Shown here: in pieces, positions 47,862 to 56,769 of the stretch | Numbering within the stretch: the stretch's first letter is position 1 | How the letters are laid out: each line of letters opens with the position of its first letter | Origin: Bradyrhizobium sediminis | GTDB lineage: Bacteria; Pseudomonadota; Alphaproteobacteria; Rhizobiales; Xanthobacteraceae | Direction of reading: 5' to 3' | NCBI RefSeq assembly: GCF_018736085.1 | Contig: NZ_CP076134.1 | Location: 1,126,501-1,190,500, forward strand | DNA: 64,000 nucleotides | Program-made: the position numbers and the translations under genes | The notes under the pieces: model-generated | Databases searched by the model: none | The model's input: the letters and a program-made list of their open reading frames with translations, nothing else | What the model was told of the DNA's origin: nothing

Positions 47862-48783
47862 GGACCTCTCCTTGCATCATTGTGCGCGCTTCACCCTCCC
47901 CGTATGCCGCGCAGACGGCGCGGCAGGCCGCGCATTGATCGGTGTAGGATTCGGCGAATTCGAACGAGAATGCCGGATTGCGCCGCGCCTCGTGGAATGC
48001 GGCGCGCAGCGGACCTTCGGTCTGGATGTCGTCGAGCAGAATTCGCCGGTCGAGGCGTGCAATCAGCTGGGCGAGCGAGCGCTCGCCGAATCGTCCGGCG
48101 CATAGCGGGCTTGCGGGTCCGAACCCGATCGCTGCGGCACAACAGGCGTAAAGTGTCCCATCCGGCCCGAGCGCAAGCTGGCCCAACACGTGGCAAGGCG
48201 CGTCAGGTATGCCGCTGCAAAAATTGTCCAGTTCCAGGTTTGCCGCGCGGCCGGCCCGCGCGATACCGTGTGATCTGACCAGAACTCCCGGAATCCGGCG
48301 AAGCCGGGCCAACGCCGCGGCGGCCTCCCGGTCCGCTGGCCGAGAGGGCACGGCGACTTCGACGGTCATGCCGGTGGCCGCGGCGGCCCGGCACGCGTTT
48401 TCTACCCGCGTCACCGGCACGAAGGGCAAGTGGAACGCGTCCGTGCTCAGAAGCAGACAATCCACTCCGGCTTCAGTGAGGCTTTGCGTCATCCGTTCGG
48501 CCCGCGCGGGCGTCGTCGCCCAGAAGCCATTGGTGTAGACCGCGACCGACACGCCATGGAGGCTAGCGCGCGTTGCCAGATCGAAGACGAGCGTCGGGCA
48601 AAGCATCGCCTCGCCCCCAGAGAGCACGATATTCAGGCCGCTCGCTGCGGCCTCCTCGACGGCTTGCCGGGCGAGTCCGGGCTCAATTTTCTCGCGTCGC
48701 CGGGGCGACGAGTGGACGGCGCAATGCGCGCAACTCGCCGGGCAGCGCAGGGTGACAAGGATGGTCAGGCTCTTTACTTTCAT
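47854..48783 (-). CDS. second radical SAM enzyme of the RiPP operon
   Basis: This is a 309-residue protein. The motif CPASCAHC (Cys14, 18, 21) starts a shorter radical SAM core (LNIVLSGGEAMLCPTLVFDL, VYTNGFWA, CLLLSTDAFH). C-terminal cysteines in FCSGIPDAPC, GTLYACCAA and DQCAACRAVC suggest auxiliary clusters of the SPASM/twitch type. It is the first enzyme gene after the precursor-like gene (39-bp gap) and overlaps the next radical SAM gene by 8 nt. Either it makes a second modification or it partners with the larger enzyme. Confidence 0.88.
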   Translation of the reverse strand: MKVKSLTILVTLRCPASCAHCAVHSSPRRREKIEPGLARQAVEEAAASGLNIVLSGGEAMLCPTLVFDLATRASLHGVSVAVYTNGFWATTPARAERMTQSLTEAGVDCLLLSTDAFHLPFVPVTRVENACRAAAATGMTVEVAVPSRPADREAAAALARLRRIPGVLVRSHGIARAGRAANLELDNFCSGIPDAPCHVLGQLALGPDGTLYACCAAAIGFGPASPLCAGRFGERSLAQLIARLDRRILLDDIQTEGPLRAAFHEARRNPAFSFEFAESYTDQCAACRAVCAAYGEGEARTMMQGEVHA

Positions 48784-48797
48784 GATGCCTCCCCACC

Positions 48798-48816
48798 GTT
48801 CAACCTGCGCTTGAAC
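48798..48816 (-). other. stem-loop between precursor and first enzyme gene
   Basis: GTTCAA-GCGCAGG-TTGAAC is a perfect 6-bp stem in the 39-bp gap. It lacks a T-run, so it may slow RNA decay of the precursor segment or reduce downstream transcription rather than stop it. Confidence 0.4.
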
Positions 48817-48822
48817 CCCGGC

Positions 48823-49041
48823 TCAGTGCAGTTGGCCGACGCAGCCGCCAATACACCATCCCTCAGGCTGCTCCGTTCCAGCCTCGGGAGTTTTGCTTTG
48901 CAGGCGTACGAAAGCAGCGACCATCTCGAGAACTTCAACAGGGACAGGCTTGCCAGCACGTACGCTAAGTCCGTCCGGTAGAGTAACCTGGAGCGTCGAC
49001 GCATCGATCGCCGTTACTGAGACCGTTTTTGCTTTTGCCAT
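48823..49041 (-). CDS. RiPP precursor-like peptide
   Basis: This is a 72-residue peptide with an AGGAG ribosome site. The first ~58 residues are leader-like (MAKAKTVSVTAIDASTLQVT, LPDGLSVRAGKPVPVEVLEM, VAAFVRLQSK). The tail is EGWCIGGCVGQLH, with Cys63 and Cys67 separated by IGG. Position (first in operon, before two radical SAM genes and a peptidase), size and Cys/Trp-containing tail fit a precursor whose C-terminus is modified. There is no match to a class I can name. A conserved family could not be checked here. Confidence 0.75.
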   Translation of the reverse strand: MAKAKTVSVTAIDASTLQVTLPDGLSVRAGKPVPVEVLEMVAAFVRLQSKTPEAGTEQPEGWCIGGCVGQLH

Positions 49042-49089
49042 TGGAAATCTCCTGTGTTTAGTCGAAACATCCCACGGTTGAAATCAAGC

Positions 49090-49124
49090 TTGAGTTGCAT
49101 CAAGAATGATTTGATCCAAATCAA
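49090..49124 (-). promoter_or_regulatory. two FNR/FixK-like boxes upstream of the RiPP operon
   Basis: TTGATCCAAATCAA (49111-49124) is a perfect match to the FNR/FixK consensus TTGAT-N4-ATCAA. TTGAGTTGCATCAA (49090-49103) is one base from it. Their centres are 21 bp (two turns) apart, 56 and 77 bases upstream of the precursor start codon. They suggest oxygen-responsive control by a CRP/FNR-family regulator such as FixK. Confidence 0.65.
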
Positions 49125-49245
49125 CTCAGATAATTTTTTTATAGCGCCATCTCTCGGGCGCAGCAGAGCACTTCGCCCCGGCTTTGGTACCGTGCGATTG
49201 ATCGTGCGGCCTGGCGGCTATCGCGAGAGGAGCACCGGCCGTGGT

Positions 49246-49665
49246 TCAGTGATGGGCCGAAACGCTCTTGACGCACTCGGACAGCAAATCACTGGATGCG
49301 AAGTGGCTGACGTCACCCAGACTGATCATGCCGACCATTCGCTTGCTCTTGTTGATCACCGGCAGCCTGCGGACCTTCAGCGCCTCCATGTGGTGCACCG
49401 CCTTTGCGAGGTCATCGTCCTCCCGGCAACAATGGATGCCCTCGGTCATCACATCGCGCGCCTTGGCGCGGCCGACATCGAAGTTGTTGCTCGCCAGCCC
49501 TTTGCAGACGATGTCGCGGTCGGTCACCATCCCGATCAGTTGGTCGTCCTCCCCAATCGGAATGCAGCCGATGTCATGGCCCCGCATCAGTTTCGCGAGT
49601 TCGGTAACGGGGGTGTTGGGGCTGACCCAGTCGACACCCTTGTGCATCACGTCTTTGACTTTCAT
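49246..49665 (-). CDS. CBS-domain pair protein
   Basis: This is a 139-residue protein with two CBS motifs: VSPNTPVTELAKLMRGHDIGCIPIGEDDQLIGMVTDRDIV and CREDDDLAKAVHHMEALKVRRLPVINKSKRMVGMISLGDVS. A CBS pair binds adenosine nucleotides and usually senses energy status. The ATG at 49663-49665 has an AAGGGAG site. It lies upstream of the RiPP operon on the same strand but about 205 bp away with its own promoter sites between. A weak half-match TTGATGCAATGCAG lies 33-46 bases before it. Confidence 0.9.
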   Translation of the reverse strand: MKVKDVMHKGVDWVSPNTPVTELAKLMRGHDIGCIPIGEDDQLIGMVTDRDIVCKGLASNNFDVGRAKARDVMTEGIHCCREDDDLAKAVHHMEALKVRRLPVINKSKRMVGMISLGDVSHFASSDLLSECVKSVSAHH

Positions 49666-49925
49666 GGCGGAACTCCCTTGCTGGGTTTCAGGTGTACTTG
49701 ATGCAATGCAGCACAGCCCCCCGCTTTCACTATACAACCGATCGCGGGCGAGGTCGCAGGAGAAAGCATCATTCCTGCGCGATCGGACCTGGCAAACGCG
49801 TCGCTGCCGCCCTCCTGCGCAAGCGGATTGGTGGAACCCGGCAAATCCAGGTCCGTGGCCCTGGCGCGCCAATCCCGACCACGATTCAAGCGGTAAGCGT
49901 CCTTCATTTCTGCTACGATTAAAAC

Positions 49926-52712
49926 ATGACGATCGGGATTACTGGACCCGAACGGAAGGTACCAAGGCAAAGCGCCGTGGTCGGGTTCATCATTGCGGCC
50001 GTCTTGGTCGGGATTGGCCTGATCCTGCTTTGGCTCGCGAGCGACTTCCTGGTTGACTGGCTATGGTTTTCCTCGATCGGCTATCTGCAGGTTTTTTGGA
50101 CGACGATCGGCGCTAAAGCCGTCGTCCTTTTTGCGGTCTGGACGGGAACGGCGGTCATCCTTTGGCTGAACGGATGGCTCGCGGTGCGATTTGCCCGCCG
50201 GCAGCCGAGGCAATCTGTCCCTGCATTCATGTGGAATCTTGCGGGCAACGTGCCGCCCCCCGACCTGTTGGCGGTCATGCGCGATCGGCTGCCGTGGTCC
50301 CGGGTCATCGCGGGCGGTGCAGGTTTGCTCGCTCTGCTGGTGGCCGCGGCCGAGGTCGGCAATTGGGGCGTCATCCTGCAGTTTTTCTATCACGTCCCCT
50401 ATGGTGCAGGCGACCCGCTGTTCGACAAGGACATCGGTTTCTATCTCTTCGTCCTGCCGGCCTATATCCTCATCAAGAACTGGATGCTGCTCACACTCGT
50501 TCTGAGCGCGTTCTTCGCCGCAACGATCTATTGGGTGCATGGCGACATCGAATACGACATTCACCACCGATCGATGTCGCCGACGGCAATTGCCCACGGC
50601 TCGGCGTTGCTCGGTCTCCTCTTCGTCGTGAAGGCCTGGTCCTACGGCCTCGACCGTTATCTGCTGCTCTATGGCGACAACGGCGTCGTCGTCGGCGCAA
50701 GCTACACCGACGTACACGTGGGGATACCGGGTCTGTGGCTGTTGATCGGGCTCTCGATCGTCGCGGCGTTCGCCGCGTGGGCAAACCTCCGGGTGCGCAC
50801 CTACTGGCTTCCCGCCGCCGCGTTCATACTCGTCGGCCTCGGCTCTTTCGTGCTGTCCGGCGCAGTCCCCGTGCTGTTCCGGCACTTCTTCGTCAAACCG
50901 AGCGAGTTGCAGCTGGAGAAGCCCTACATCGAACGCAGCATCGCGCTCACCCGGCAGGCATACAATCTCGATCGGATCACAGCCAGGCCGTTTGCTGCCG
51001 AACAGAGGCTTACCTTCAAGACGCTGGAGGCCAACAAGGCGACAATCGAAAATATCAGGCTATGGGACTGGCTGCCCTTGTCGGACACCTACGCGCAACT
51101 GCAGGAGATCCGCACCTATTACAAATTCCATCATCTCGACGTTGATCGCTACTGGCTTGATGGTTCCTACCAGAGCGTAATGCTCTCGGCGCGCGAACTG
51201 CGGCCCGCCTTGTTGCCGCCGAATGCCCAGACATGGGTCAACCGCCACGTGCTGTTTACGCACGGCAGCGGCGCGGTGATGAGCCCGGTCACTCGCAAGA
51301 GCGCCGAAGGGTTGCCATTCCTCTATTTGCGCGACATCCCTCCCGTTGCGGACGGAGGCCCCCCGATCCATGAACCGCGCATCTACTACGGCGAAGAGCG
51401 CGACAGCTACGTCATCGTCAAGGGGAGCACGCCGGAGTTCGATTATCCGAAGGGGAAAGACAACGTCTATGCTGCCTATGACGGTACCGGCGGCGTTCCG
51501 ATCGGAGCGTTGGCGAGCAGAATGCTGTTCGCCTGTTACTTCAACGACCCGAACCTGCTGCTCTCAAGCTACATCACTGCCGACAGCCGGATCATGATCC
51601 GGCGCAATATCCAGGAACGGGTGCGAACGATCGCGCCGTTCCTCGGGCTCGATCATGATCCCTATCTGGTCATCAGCAATGGGCGGATGTTCTGGATGCA
51701 GGACGCCTACACGACGAGCTCCTATTTCCCCTCTGCGCAGCCGGCGCAAAATTTCGATCTCAACTACATCCGCAATTCGGTGAAGGTGATCGTCGATGCT
51801 TATAACGGGACCGTCGACTTCTATCTGATGGATCCCGGCGACCCGATTGTCACGACCTACCAGCGCATCTTTCCGAGCCTGTTCAAGCCGTTCGCGGCCA
51901 TGCCTTCAGATTTGCAGAAGCATATTCGCTATCCGGAGGATATGTTCCTGATTCAGGCGCGGCTGTATCAAACCTACCACATGGAGGCGGCCGAGGTTTT
52001 CTACAACCGCGAGGATCTTTGGCAATTCCCGCGCCAACCGGGCGGAGGCGGCACCGCGATGATGGCGCCCTATTACATCATCATGCGGCTGCCCGGGGAG
52101 CCGCATGCCGAGTTCTTCCTCATGCTCCCGATGGTGCCGAGCCGCCGCGACAACATGATCGCGTGGCTCGCCGCGCGCTGCGATGGGCCCGACTACGGCA
52201 AGCTGATCGTTTACGAATTTCCCAAGGAGAAGCTTGTCTACGGGCCGTTCCAGATCGAGGCGCGGATCAATCAGAGTACCGAGATCTCCCAGCAAATCAC
52301 GCTGTGGAACCAGATGGGTTCGCGGGTGATCCGCGGTGCGAACCTGCTTGTGATCCCGATCGAGAACTCGATTCTTTACGTGACACCGCTCTATTTGCGG
52401 GCGGAGCACGGACACCTGCCGGAGCTGAAACGCGTGATCGCAGCCTACGGTGAACATGTGGTGATGAAGGAGACGCTCGCGGAGGCCTTGTCAGCGCTGT
52501 TCATGGAGCCCGGCGCCGCGCCGGCGGTTTCAAGCACGGCAGGGGAGATGCCCGCCAGACGCCCGGCGGCAAGTCAGGCACGGGAGGCGCTTGATCGCTA
52601 CAATCAGGCAGTCGAGCGATTGAAGTCCGGAGATTGGAAAGGCTTCGGCACGCAGTTCGATGCCATGCGCGAGCTTCTGGAGGAAATGAACCGGCACTCC
52701 ACCGGCCACTAG
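49926..52712 (+). CDS. UPF0182-family large membrane protein
   Basis: This is a 928-residue protein. About seven hydrophobic segments fill the first ~310 residues (VVGFIIAAVLVGIGLILLWLA, AVVLFAVWTGTAVILWLNGW, GGAGLLALLVAAAEVGNWGV, AYILIKNWMLLTLVLSAFFA and others). A large soluble part follows (SIALTRQAYNLDRITARPF, FLYLRDIPPVADGG, PEDMFLIQARLYQTYHM, GTAMMAPYYIIMRLPGE). This is the UPF0182/COG1615 layout. Function unknown. It is transcribed divergently from the CBS protein gene. Confidence 0.92.
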   Translation: MTIGITGPERKVPRQSAVVGFIIAAVLVGIGLILLWLASDFLVDWLWFSSIGYLQVFWTTIGAKAVVLFAVWTGTAVILWLNGWLAVRFARRQPRQSVPAFMWNLAGNVPPPDLLAVMRDRLPWSRVIAGGAGLLALLVAAAEVGNWGVILQFFYHVPYGAGDPLFDKDIGFYLFVLPAYILIKNWMLLTLVLSAFFAATIYWVHGDIEYDIHHRSMSPTAIAHGSALLGLLFVVKAWSYGLDRYLLLYGDNGVVVGASYTDVHVGIPGLWLLIGLSIVAAFAAWANLRVRTYWLPAAAFILVGLGSFVLSGAVPVLFRHFFVKPSELQLEKPYIERSIALTRQAYNLDRITARPFAAEQRLTFKTLEANKATIENIRLWDWLPLSDTYAQLQEIRTYYKFHHLDVDRYWLDGSYQSVMLSARELRPALLPPNAQTWVNRHVLFTHGSGAVMSPVTRKSAEGLPFLYLRDIPPVADGGPPIHEPRIYYGEERDSYVIVKGSTPEFDYPKGKDNVYAAYDGTGGVPIGALASRMLFACYFNDPNLLLSSYITADSRIMIRRNIQERVRTIAPFLGLDHDPYLVISNGRMFWMQDAYTTSSYFPSAQPAQNFDLNYIRNSVKVIVDAYNGTVDFYLMDPGDPIVTTYQRIFPSLFKPFAAMPSDLQKHIRYPEDMFLIQARLYQTYHMEAAEVFYNREDLWQFPRQPGGGGTAMMAPYYIIMRLPGEPHAEFFLMLPMVPSRRDNMIAWLAARCDGPDYGKLIVYEFPKEKLVYGPFQIEARINQSTEISQQITLWNQMGSRVIRGANLLVIPIENSILYVTPLYLRAEHGHLPELKRVIAAYGEHVVMKETLAEALSALFMEPGAAPAVSSTAGEMPARRPAASQAREALDRYNQAVERLKSGDWKGFGTQFDAMRELLEEMNRHSTGH

Positions 52713-52787
52713 CCCACTATCTGCAGTCTGGCGCTGCCTCCGACCCGGAGCGGTGCGGCCAGGAAGAGATGACGACCGGGTAGGAAA

Positions 52788-54152
52788 GTGTCCTGCCGCG
52801 AGCTAAGCTATCGATATGTTACCTGCGCGAAGTCCCCTGGGGAGAGACCGGCATTTGCGGAAGCCCCACGGCCAAATCGAGCGAGAAATTCTTTGCTCAG
52901 TCGGCGTGAAGCATTGTTGCGAACGGCGGGGCTTGCGGTCGCGGGCTTAATTCCTGCTGCGCCGTTGCACGGCGTCGCCGCGCCGCTGCGCAAGCCGGTT
53001 CGGAGCGGGGAGATCGGCGCCGCATTGCAGGCGAAAATCGACGCCGGTGAAATACCGGGCGTCGTTGCGATGGCCGCGAACGAACAGTCTGTCGTCTATG
53101 AGGGTGCATTCGGCACCCGCAACTTGGCCACGGCGACGCGGATGTCGACCGATACGGTCTTCCGCATCGCCTCGATGGTCAAGCTGCTGACGTCGGTGGC
53201 GGCCTTGCAACTGGTGGAGCGAGGCAAGTTGAAGCTGGACGAGCCGGCTGCCCACATCGACGAACGGCTCGGTTCGGCCAAGGTCCTCGCCGGCTTCGAC
53301 GCGAAAGGTCTTCCGCAGCTGAGACCGCCGCACAAGCCCATCACGCTGCGCCATCTCTTGTCGCACACCTCCGGCTTCAGCTATCCGCTGTGGGACCCGA
53401 ATGTCGTTCGCTACCTCAAGGTCGCCCGTAGCCATCCGGCGCTGCCTCGCCGGCCGCTGATGTTCGATCCGGGGGCAAGATGGGCCTATGGCGGCAGCCT
53501 CGATGATGTGGGCCGGCTGGTTGGAATCGCCGGCGGCAAGAGCATCGACCGGTATTTTCGCGACCACATCCTTGGCCCGCTCGGCATGAACGACACGGCC
53601 TTCGCGATCAGCGACGAGCAGCGCGCGCGTCAGGCCAGCCTGCATGTCCGGGGTGCGGACGGCAGGCTTCTGCCGCAGCCGCTGGAAAAGCCGGCCGCAC
53701 GGAACGTGCCCTCGGGCGGAGGCGGCATCTATTCGACGGCGCCGGATTACCTGACCCTGCTGCAGGCGCTGCTGAATGGTGGAAGCCTTGGCGGCACCCG
53801 CATCCTGCGGCCGCAGACCGTCGCCCTGATGTCCGCAAACCAGATCGGCAACCTCCAGGCCGGCATACTCAAGACGGCGAATCCGGCGCTTTCGAATGAC
53901 GTGGATTTTTTTCCGGGCGTTCGTCTGCGATGGGGGCTCGGCCACATGATCAATGTCGACCCCGTGCCGGACGGCCGCAACGCCGGCAGCCTGACCTGGG
54001 CCGGCCTGTTCAACACCTACTACTGGATCGATCCGACGATGCGGATCGCAGGCGTGATCATGATGCAGATCCTCCCCTTTGCCGACCCGCAGGCCCTGAA
54101 GGTCTATCGGCAATTCGAGCGCGGGATTTGCCATGCGGTCAGGCCGGCCTGA
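52788..54152 (+). CDS. beta-lactamase-fold serine hydrolase, exported
   Basis: This is a protein of up to 454 residues. It has a class C/esterase-type active site: SxxK in RIASMVKLLTSVAAL, HTSGFSYPLWD, WAYGGSLDDVGRL as the Tyr motif region, and GLGH near the end. A Tat-like signal SRREALLRTAGLAVAGLIPAAP lies at about residues 38-60, so the true start is probably downstream of the GTG at 52788, perhaps the TTG near 52896. It may act on peptides or esters in the periplasm. Confidence 0.8.
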   Translation: MSCRELSYRYVTCAKSPGERPAFAEAPRPNRARNSLLSRREALLRTAGLAVAGLIPAAPLHGVAAPLRKPVRSGEIGAALQAKIDAGEIPGVVAMAANEQSVVYEGAFGTRNLATATRMSTDTVFRIASMVKLLTSVAALQLVERGKLKLDEPAAHIDERLGSAKVLAGFDAKGLPQLRPPHKPITLRHLLSHTSGFSYPLWDPNVVRYLKVARSHPALPRRPLMFDPGARWAYGGSLDDVGRLVGIAGGKSIDRYFRDHILGPLGMNDTAFAISDEQRARQASLHVRGADGRLLPQPLEKPAARNVPSGGGGIYSTAPDYLTLLQALLNGGSLGGTRILRPQTVALMSANQIGNLQAGILKTANPALSNDVDFFPGVRLRWGLGHMINVDPVPDGRNAGSLTWAGLFNTYYWIDPTMRIAGVIMMQILPFADPQALKVYRQFERGICHAVRPA

Positions 54153-54266
54153 AAGTTGTCAGATCAACGTACATGTGATCGAACACGCGCGCCATGGCCG
54201 GCGGCAGCGGATCGAAAGCGTGATAGACCGCCGCCGACCGATCCCAACCCAGGCCAGAAACCCACG

Positions 54267-55232
54267 ATGAACCTCGACCTGACCCGCCGCACCTTGCTGC
54301 ATCTCGCCGGAGCCTCCTCATTCGCGGCGGCGGCCGCAGCGGCGGAGCGCGCCGAGGGAGGCGGAAGCGGCGGGGGGCCGACCTTCGCCAACCGCACGCC
54401 GATGCGCGTCGGCATGGTGACGATGCGCGTCCGCCAGCTGGATCCGGTCGCGGACTTCTACCGCGATGTGCTCGGCCTTGCCGTGATGGAACGCTCGGCC
54501 ACCGGCGTGACGCTCGGCTCGGGCGGGGTGAAGCTCCTGGTGCTCGAGGCGCGTCCGGACGCCACGAACGAATCCCGAAATGCCGCCGGCCTCTATCACA
54601 CGGCGTTCCTGATGCCGACGCGCAAGGATCTGGCGCGCTGGCTGGTTCATGCCGCCATCCATCGCGTGCCGCTGTCTGGCTTTGCCGATCACCGCGTCAG
54701 CGAATCCGTCTATCTCGACGATCCCGAAGGCAACGGCATCGAGGTCTATGCCGATCGCGATCCTTCGCTCTGGCAATGGAGCGCCGGAACCGTGACGATG
54801 GGGACCGACCAGCTCGATATCGACGATCTCGTCTCGCTCACCGATACCCGTGTCAGCGATTATGCCGGGGCGCCGGAAGGCTTGCGCATCGGACACATGC
54901 ATCTGCGCGTCGGCGATCTCGCGAAGGCCGACGGCTTCTATCGCGGCGCCATCGGCTTCGACCCGACACGCGCGCGCAACGGCGCCACGTTCCTGTCCTC
55001 GGGGCGCTATCATCACCATCTCGGTCTCAATGTCTGGCAAAGCGCGGGCGCCGGCCGCCGCGACGATGCGGCCACCGGGCTTGCCTGGTTTTCGCTGGAA
55101 ATCGAGCAGCCGGATGTGTTCGCGGCGCTGGAACAACGCCTGCGTCAGGCCGGCGTCGAAGTAGCAGCAGTCGCGAACGGGCTCGAGACCGTCGATCCCT
55201 GGGGCACGCGGCTGCGTCTCGTCAAGGTCTGA
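54267..55232 (+). CDS. double VOC-domain protein (extradiol dioxygenase-like), exported
   Basis: This is a 321-residue protein with a Tat-like signal (TRRTLLHLAGASSFAAAAA). Two VOC modules follow: GMVTMRVRQLDPVADFYRDVLGLAVMERS ... GIEVYADRDPSLW, and GHMHLRVGDLAKADGFYRGAIGFDPTRA ... YHHHLGLNVW. The layout matches CatE-type 2,3-dioxygenases and related lyases, with metal ligands from HTAF/HMHL and acidic residues. It follows the serine hydrolase gene in the same direction. Substrate unknown; an export signal on this fold is unusual. Confidence 0.8.
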   Translation: MNLDLTRRTLLHLAGASSFAAAAAAAERAEGGGSGGGPTFANRTPMRVGMVTMRVRQLDPVADFYRDVLGLAVMERSATGVTLGSGGVKLLVLEARPDATNESRNAAGLYHTAFLMPTRKDLARWLVHAAIHRVPLSGFADHRVSESVYLDDPEGNGIEVYADRDPSLWQWSAGTVTMGTDQLDIDDLVSLTDTRVSDYAGAPEGLRIGHMHLRVGDLAKADGFYRGAIGFDPTRARNGATFLSSGRYHHHLGLNVWQSAGAGRRDDAATGLAWFSLEIEQPDVFAALEQRLRQAGVEVAAVANGLETVDPWGTRLRLVKV

Positions 55233-55295
55233 GCCGCCCGGAAAATTGCAAGGTAAGCGGCGCGCGTTGCGCCGTCCCCCACACAGTTTATCGTG

Positions 55296-56213
55296 TCAAG
55301 GCAGCCACACTGCCGTCATGCTTTCCTGCCGCGATGGATCCTGCGCGGCCGTTCGCGGACGGGGTACCGGTACCACCGGACGTGCAATGGCGGCTGGGCC
55401 GAGGCGCGGCGCGGCGGCCGTCGCTGACGCAGATTTGGCGCGGGCCGGCCTTTCGACCTGGTTCTTTGGCGCGATGTCCGCGAAGGCGCGTTCGAATCTG
55501 CGCAACCGATGGAACATGATGCCGCGGTCGTTGCGGGCGGCCGTCATTTTCGGATCGAGCAGGCTGGCCTGATTGCGGTCGGCGACAGCGCCGTTCGGAT
55601 TGCCGTTGCGGTGGGCGAAAGCACTCCGCGCCCGGGAGGGTCTGGCATCGCTGGTGGCGAGGTCGGGTGTCGGGCCGACCTTGGCCGCCGGGATTTTCTC
55701 GGCATTGGCCTTGGGGGCGGTGGTGTTCGGCTCGCCGGTTTCAGCGGGAATGCCTGCACCCTCGTCTTTCAGCGAAGCGTTCTTGCCGGACGTGTCCGGC
55801 TGCGGCGTCGCTGGACCGACGGAAGCCGATGCGTGCATGGCGGGTTTGTCTGCTGGCGCAAGCATTGCCGGCGACACATGCACGAACAGCATATATCCAC
55901 CAACGGTTACGACCGAGGCCGCGGCCAGCGCGATCACGCCGGAGGCGAGCTTGTGAATCCGGGCGGCGGTGGCCTGCCCGCTGGCCGATGCTTCTTCGAT
56001 GTGCGCGAGATCGAGCAGATGGTCGTAGGCCGCGCGCTGCTCCGCGTCGCCAAGGATTTCGTGGGCACGGACGATCCGCCTGAACTTCCAGGCCGCATCG
56101 GGATCGCCGGGACGGATATCGGGGTGAGCGCCCTTGACGGCTCTGCGGAATGCGGTCCGCAGACCCTCCGCGTCATCGTTCGGAAGAGCGCCGAGCAATT
56201 CGTAAAGCGTCAT
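55296..56213 (-). CDS. J-domain membrane protein
   Basis: This is a 305-residue protein. An N-terminal J domain (TLYELLGALPNDDAEGLRTAFRRAVKGAHPDIRPGD, with HPD) is followed by one helix (LASGVIALAAASVVTVGGYMLFVHV) and a Pro/Ala/Thr-rich, low-complexity C-terminus. The HPD motif predicts DnaK stimulation at the membrane. The low-complexity half has no recognised domain. It is convergent with the VOC gene. Confidence 0.85.
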   Translation of the reverse strand: MTLYELLGALPNDDAEGLRTAFRRAVKGAHPDIRPGDPDAAWKFRRIVRAHEILGDAEQRAAYDHLLDLAHIEEASASGQATAARIHKLASGVIALAAASVVTVGGYMLFVHVSPAMLAPADKPAMHASASVGPATPQPDTSGKNASLKDEGAGIPAETGEPNTTAPKANAEKIPAAKVGPTPDLATSDARPSRARSAFAHRNGNPNGAVADRNQASLLDPKMTAARNDRGIMFHRLRRFERAFADIAPKNQVERPARAKSASATAAAPRLGPAAIARPVVPVPRPRTAAQDPSRQESMTAVWLP

Positions 56214-56769
56214 CGTCGCTCTCGCTGCCGGGTTTCCTCGCCTCCGTTCGAAATTCCCGTCATGAATTTACTCTGGAGCACGCATACAAACTGAACACTA
56301 AAGCCTGTGGATATTGTTGAGGCAGTAGGGCGGAAAAAAGACTGGTCCGACGCGAACCGACCGCTGTTGTGGCGCAAGCATGGCAGTGGTGAGACGGCAC
56401 AGCTTGTGCCTCACACCCCGATCGCGTTCTTCGCCACCACGTCCCGATAGAACGACGCGCTCAGCTTCGGCATTATCATCCCGTCTCTCATTCGTGCTCA
56501 TCCGACTTCGGGCCGGCCTCACCCAGGGATCTGCCAGGCTGAAATTCTGTCGATCTCGAACGCAACTGTAACAGGAGATTCGGTAACCACGAATCCGATG
56601 CCTTGCAGGAAACGCAAGGCGACTGCCGATCGCCCGGGTGCGCGGCCTAGTTCTTGCGTAGCCGAGATCAGCGTCTGGAGCTTTGTCTGAATGGCGACAA
56701 TCCCGTCGAGCCGGATCAACCGGCGCGGCGGCTTCCCGACAGTGACAGGGCCACATGGTGGAATGAAAC
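56214..56769. other. 556-bp region without a clear gene
   Basis: There is no intact gene. A possible 22-residue frame on the minus strand is at 56411-56479 (MIMPKLSASFYRDVVAKNAI), preceded by GAGAGACGGG; it may be the scrap of a larger gene. No RNA gene seen. Confidence 0.5.

Noticed and set aside
48430..48981. Plus-strand frame opposite the radical SAM and precursor genes
   Set aside because: The translation is basic and low-complexity and the minus strand has well-formed motifs and ribosome sites.
56411..56479. Small minus-strand frame (22 residues) as a gene
   Set aside because: It has a fair ribosome site but no conserved motif; it may be a scrap of a lost gene. Not called as CDS.
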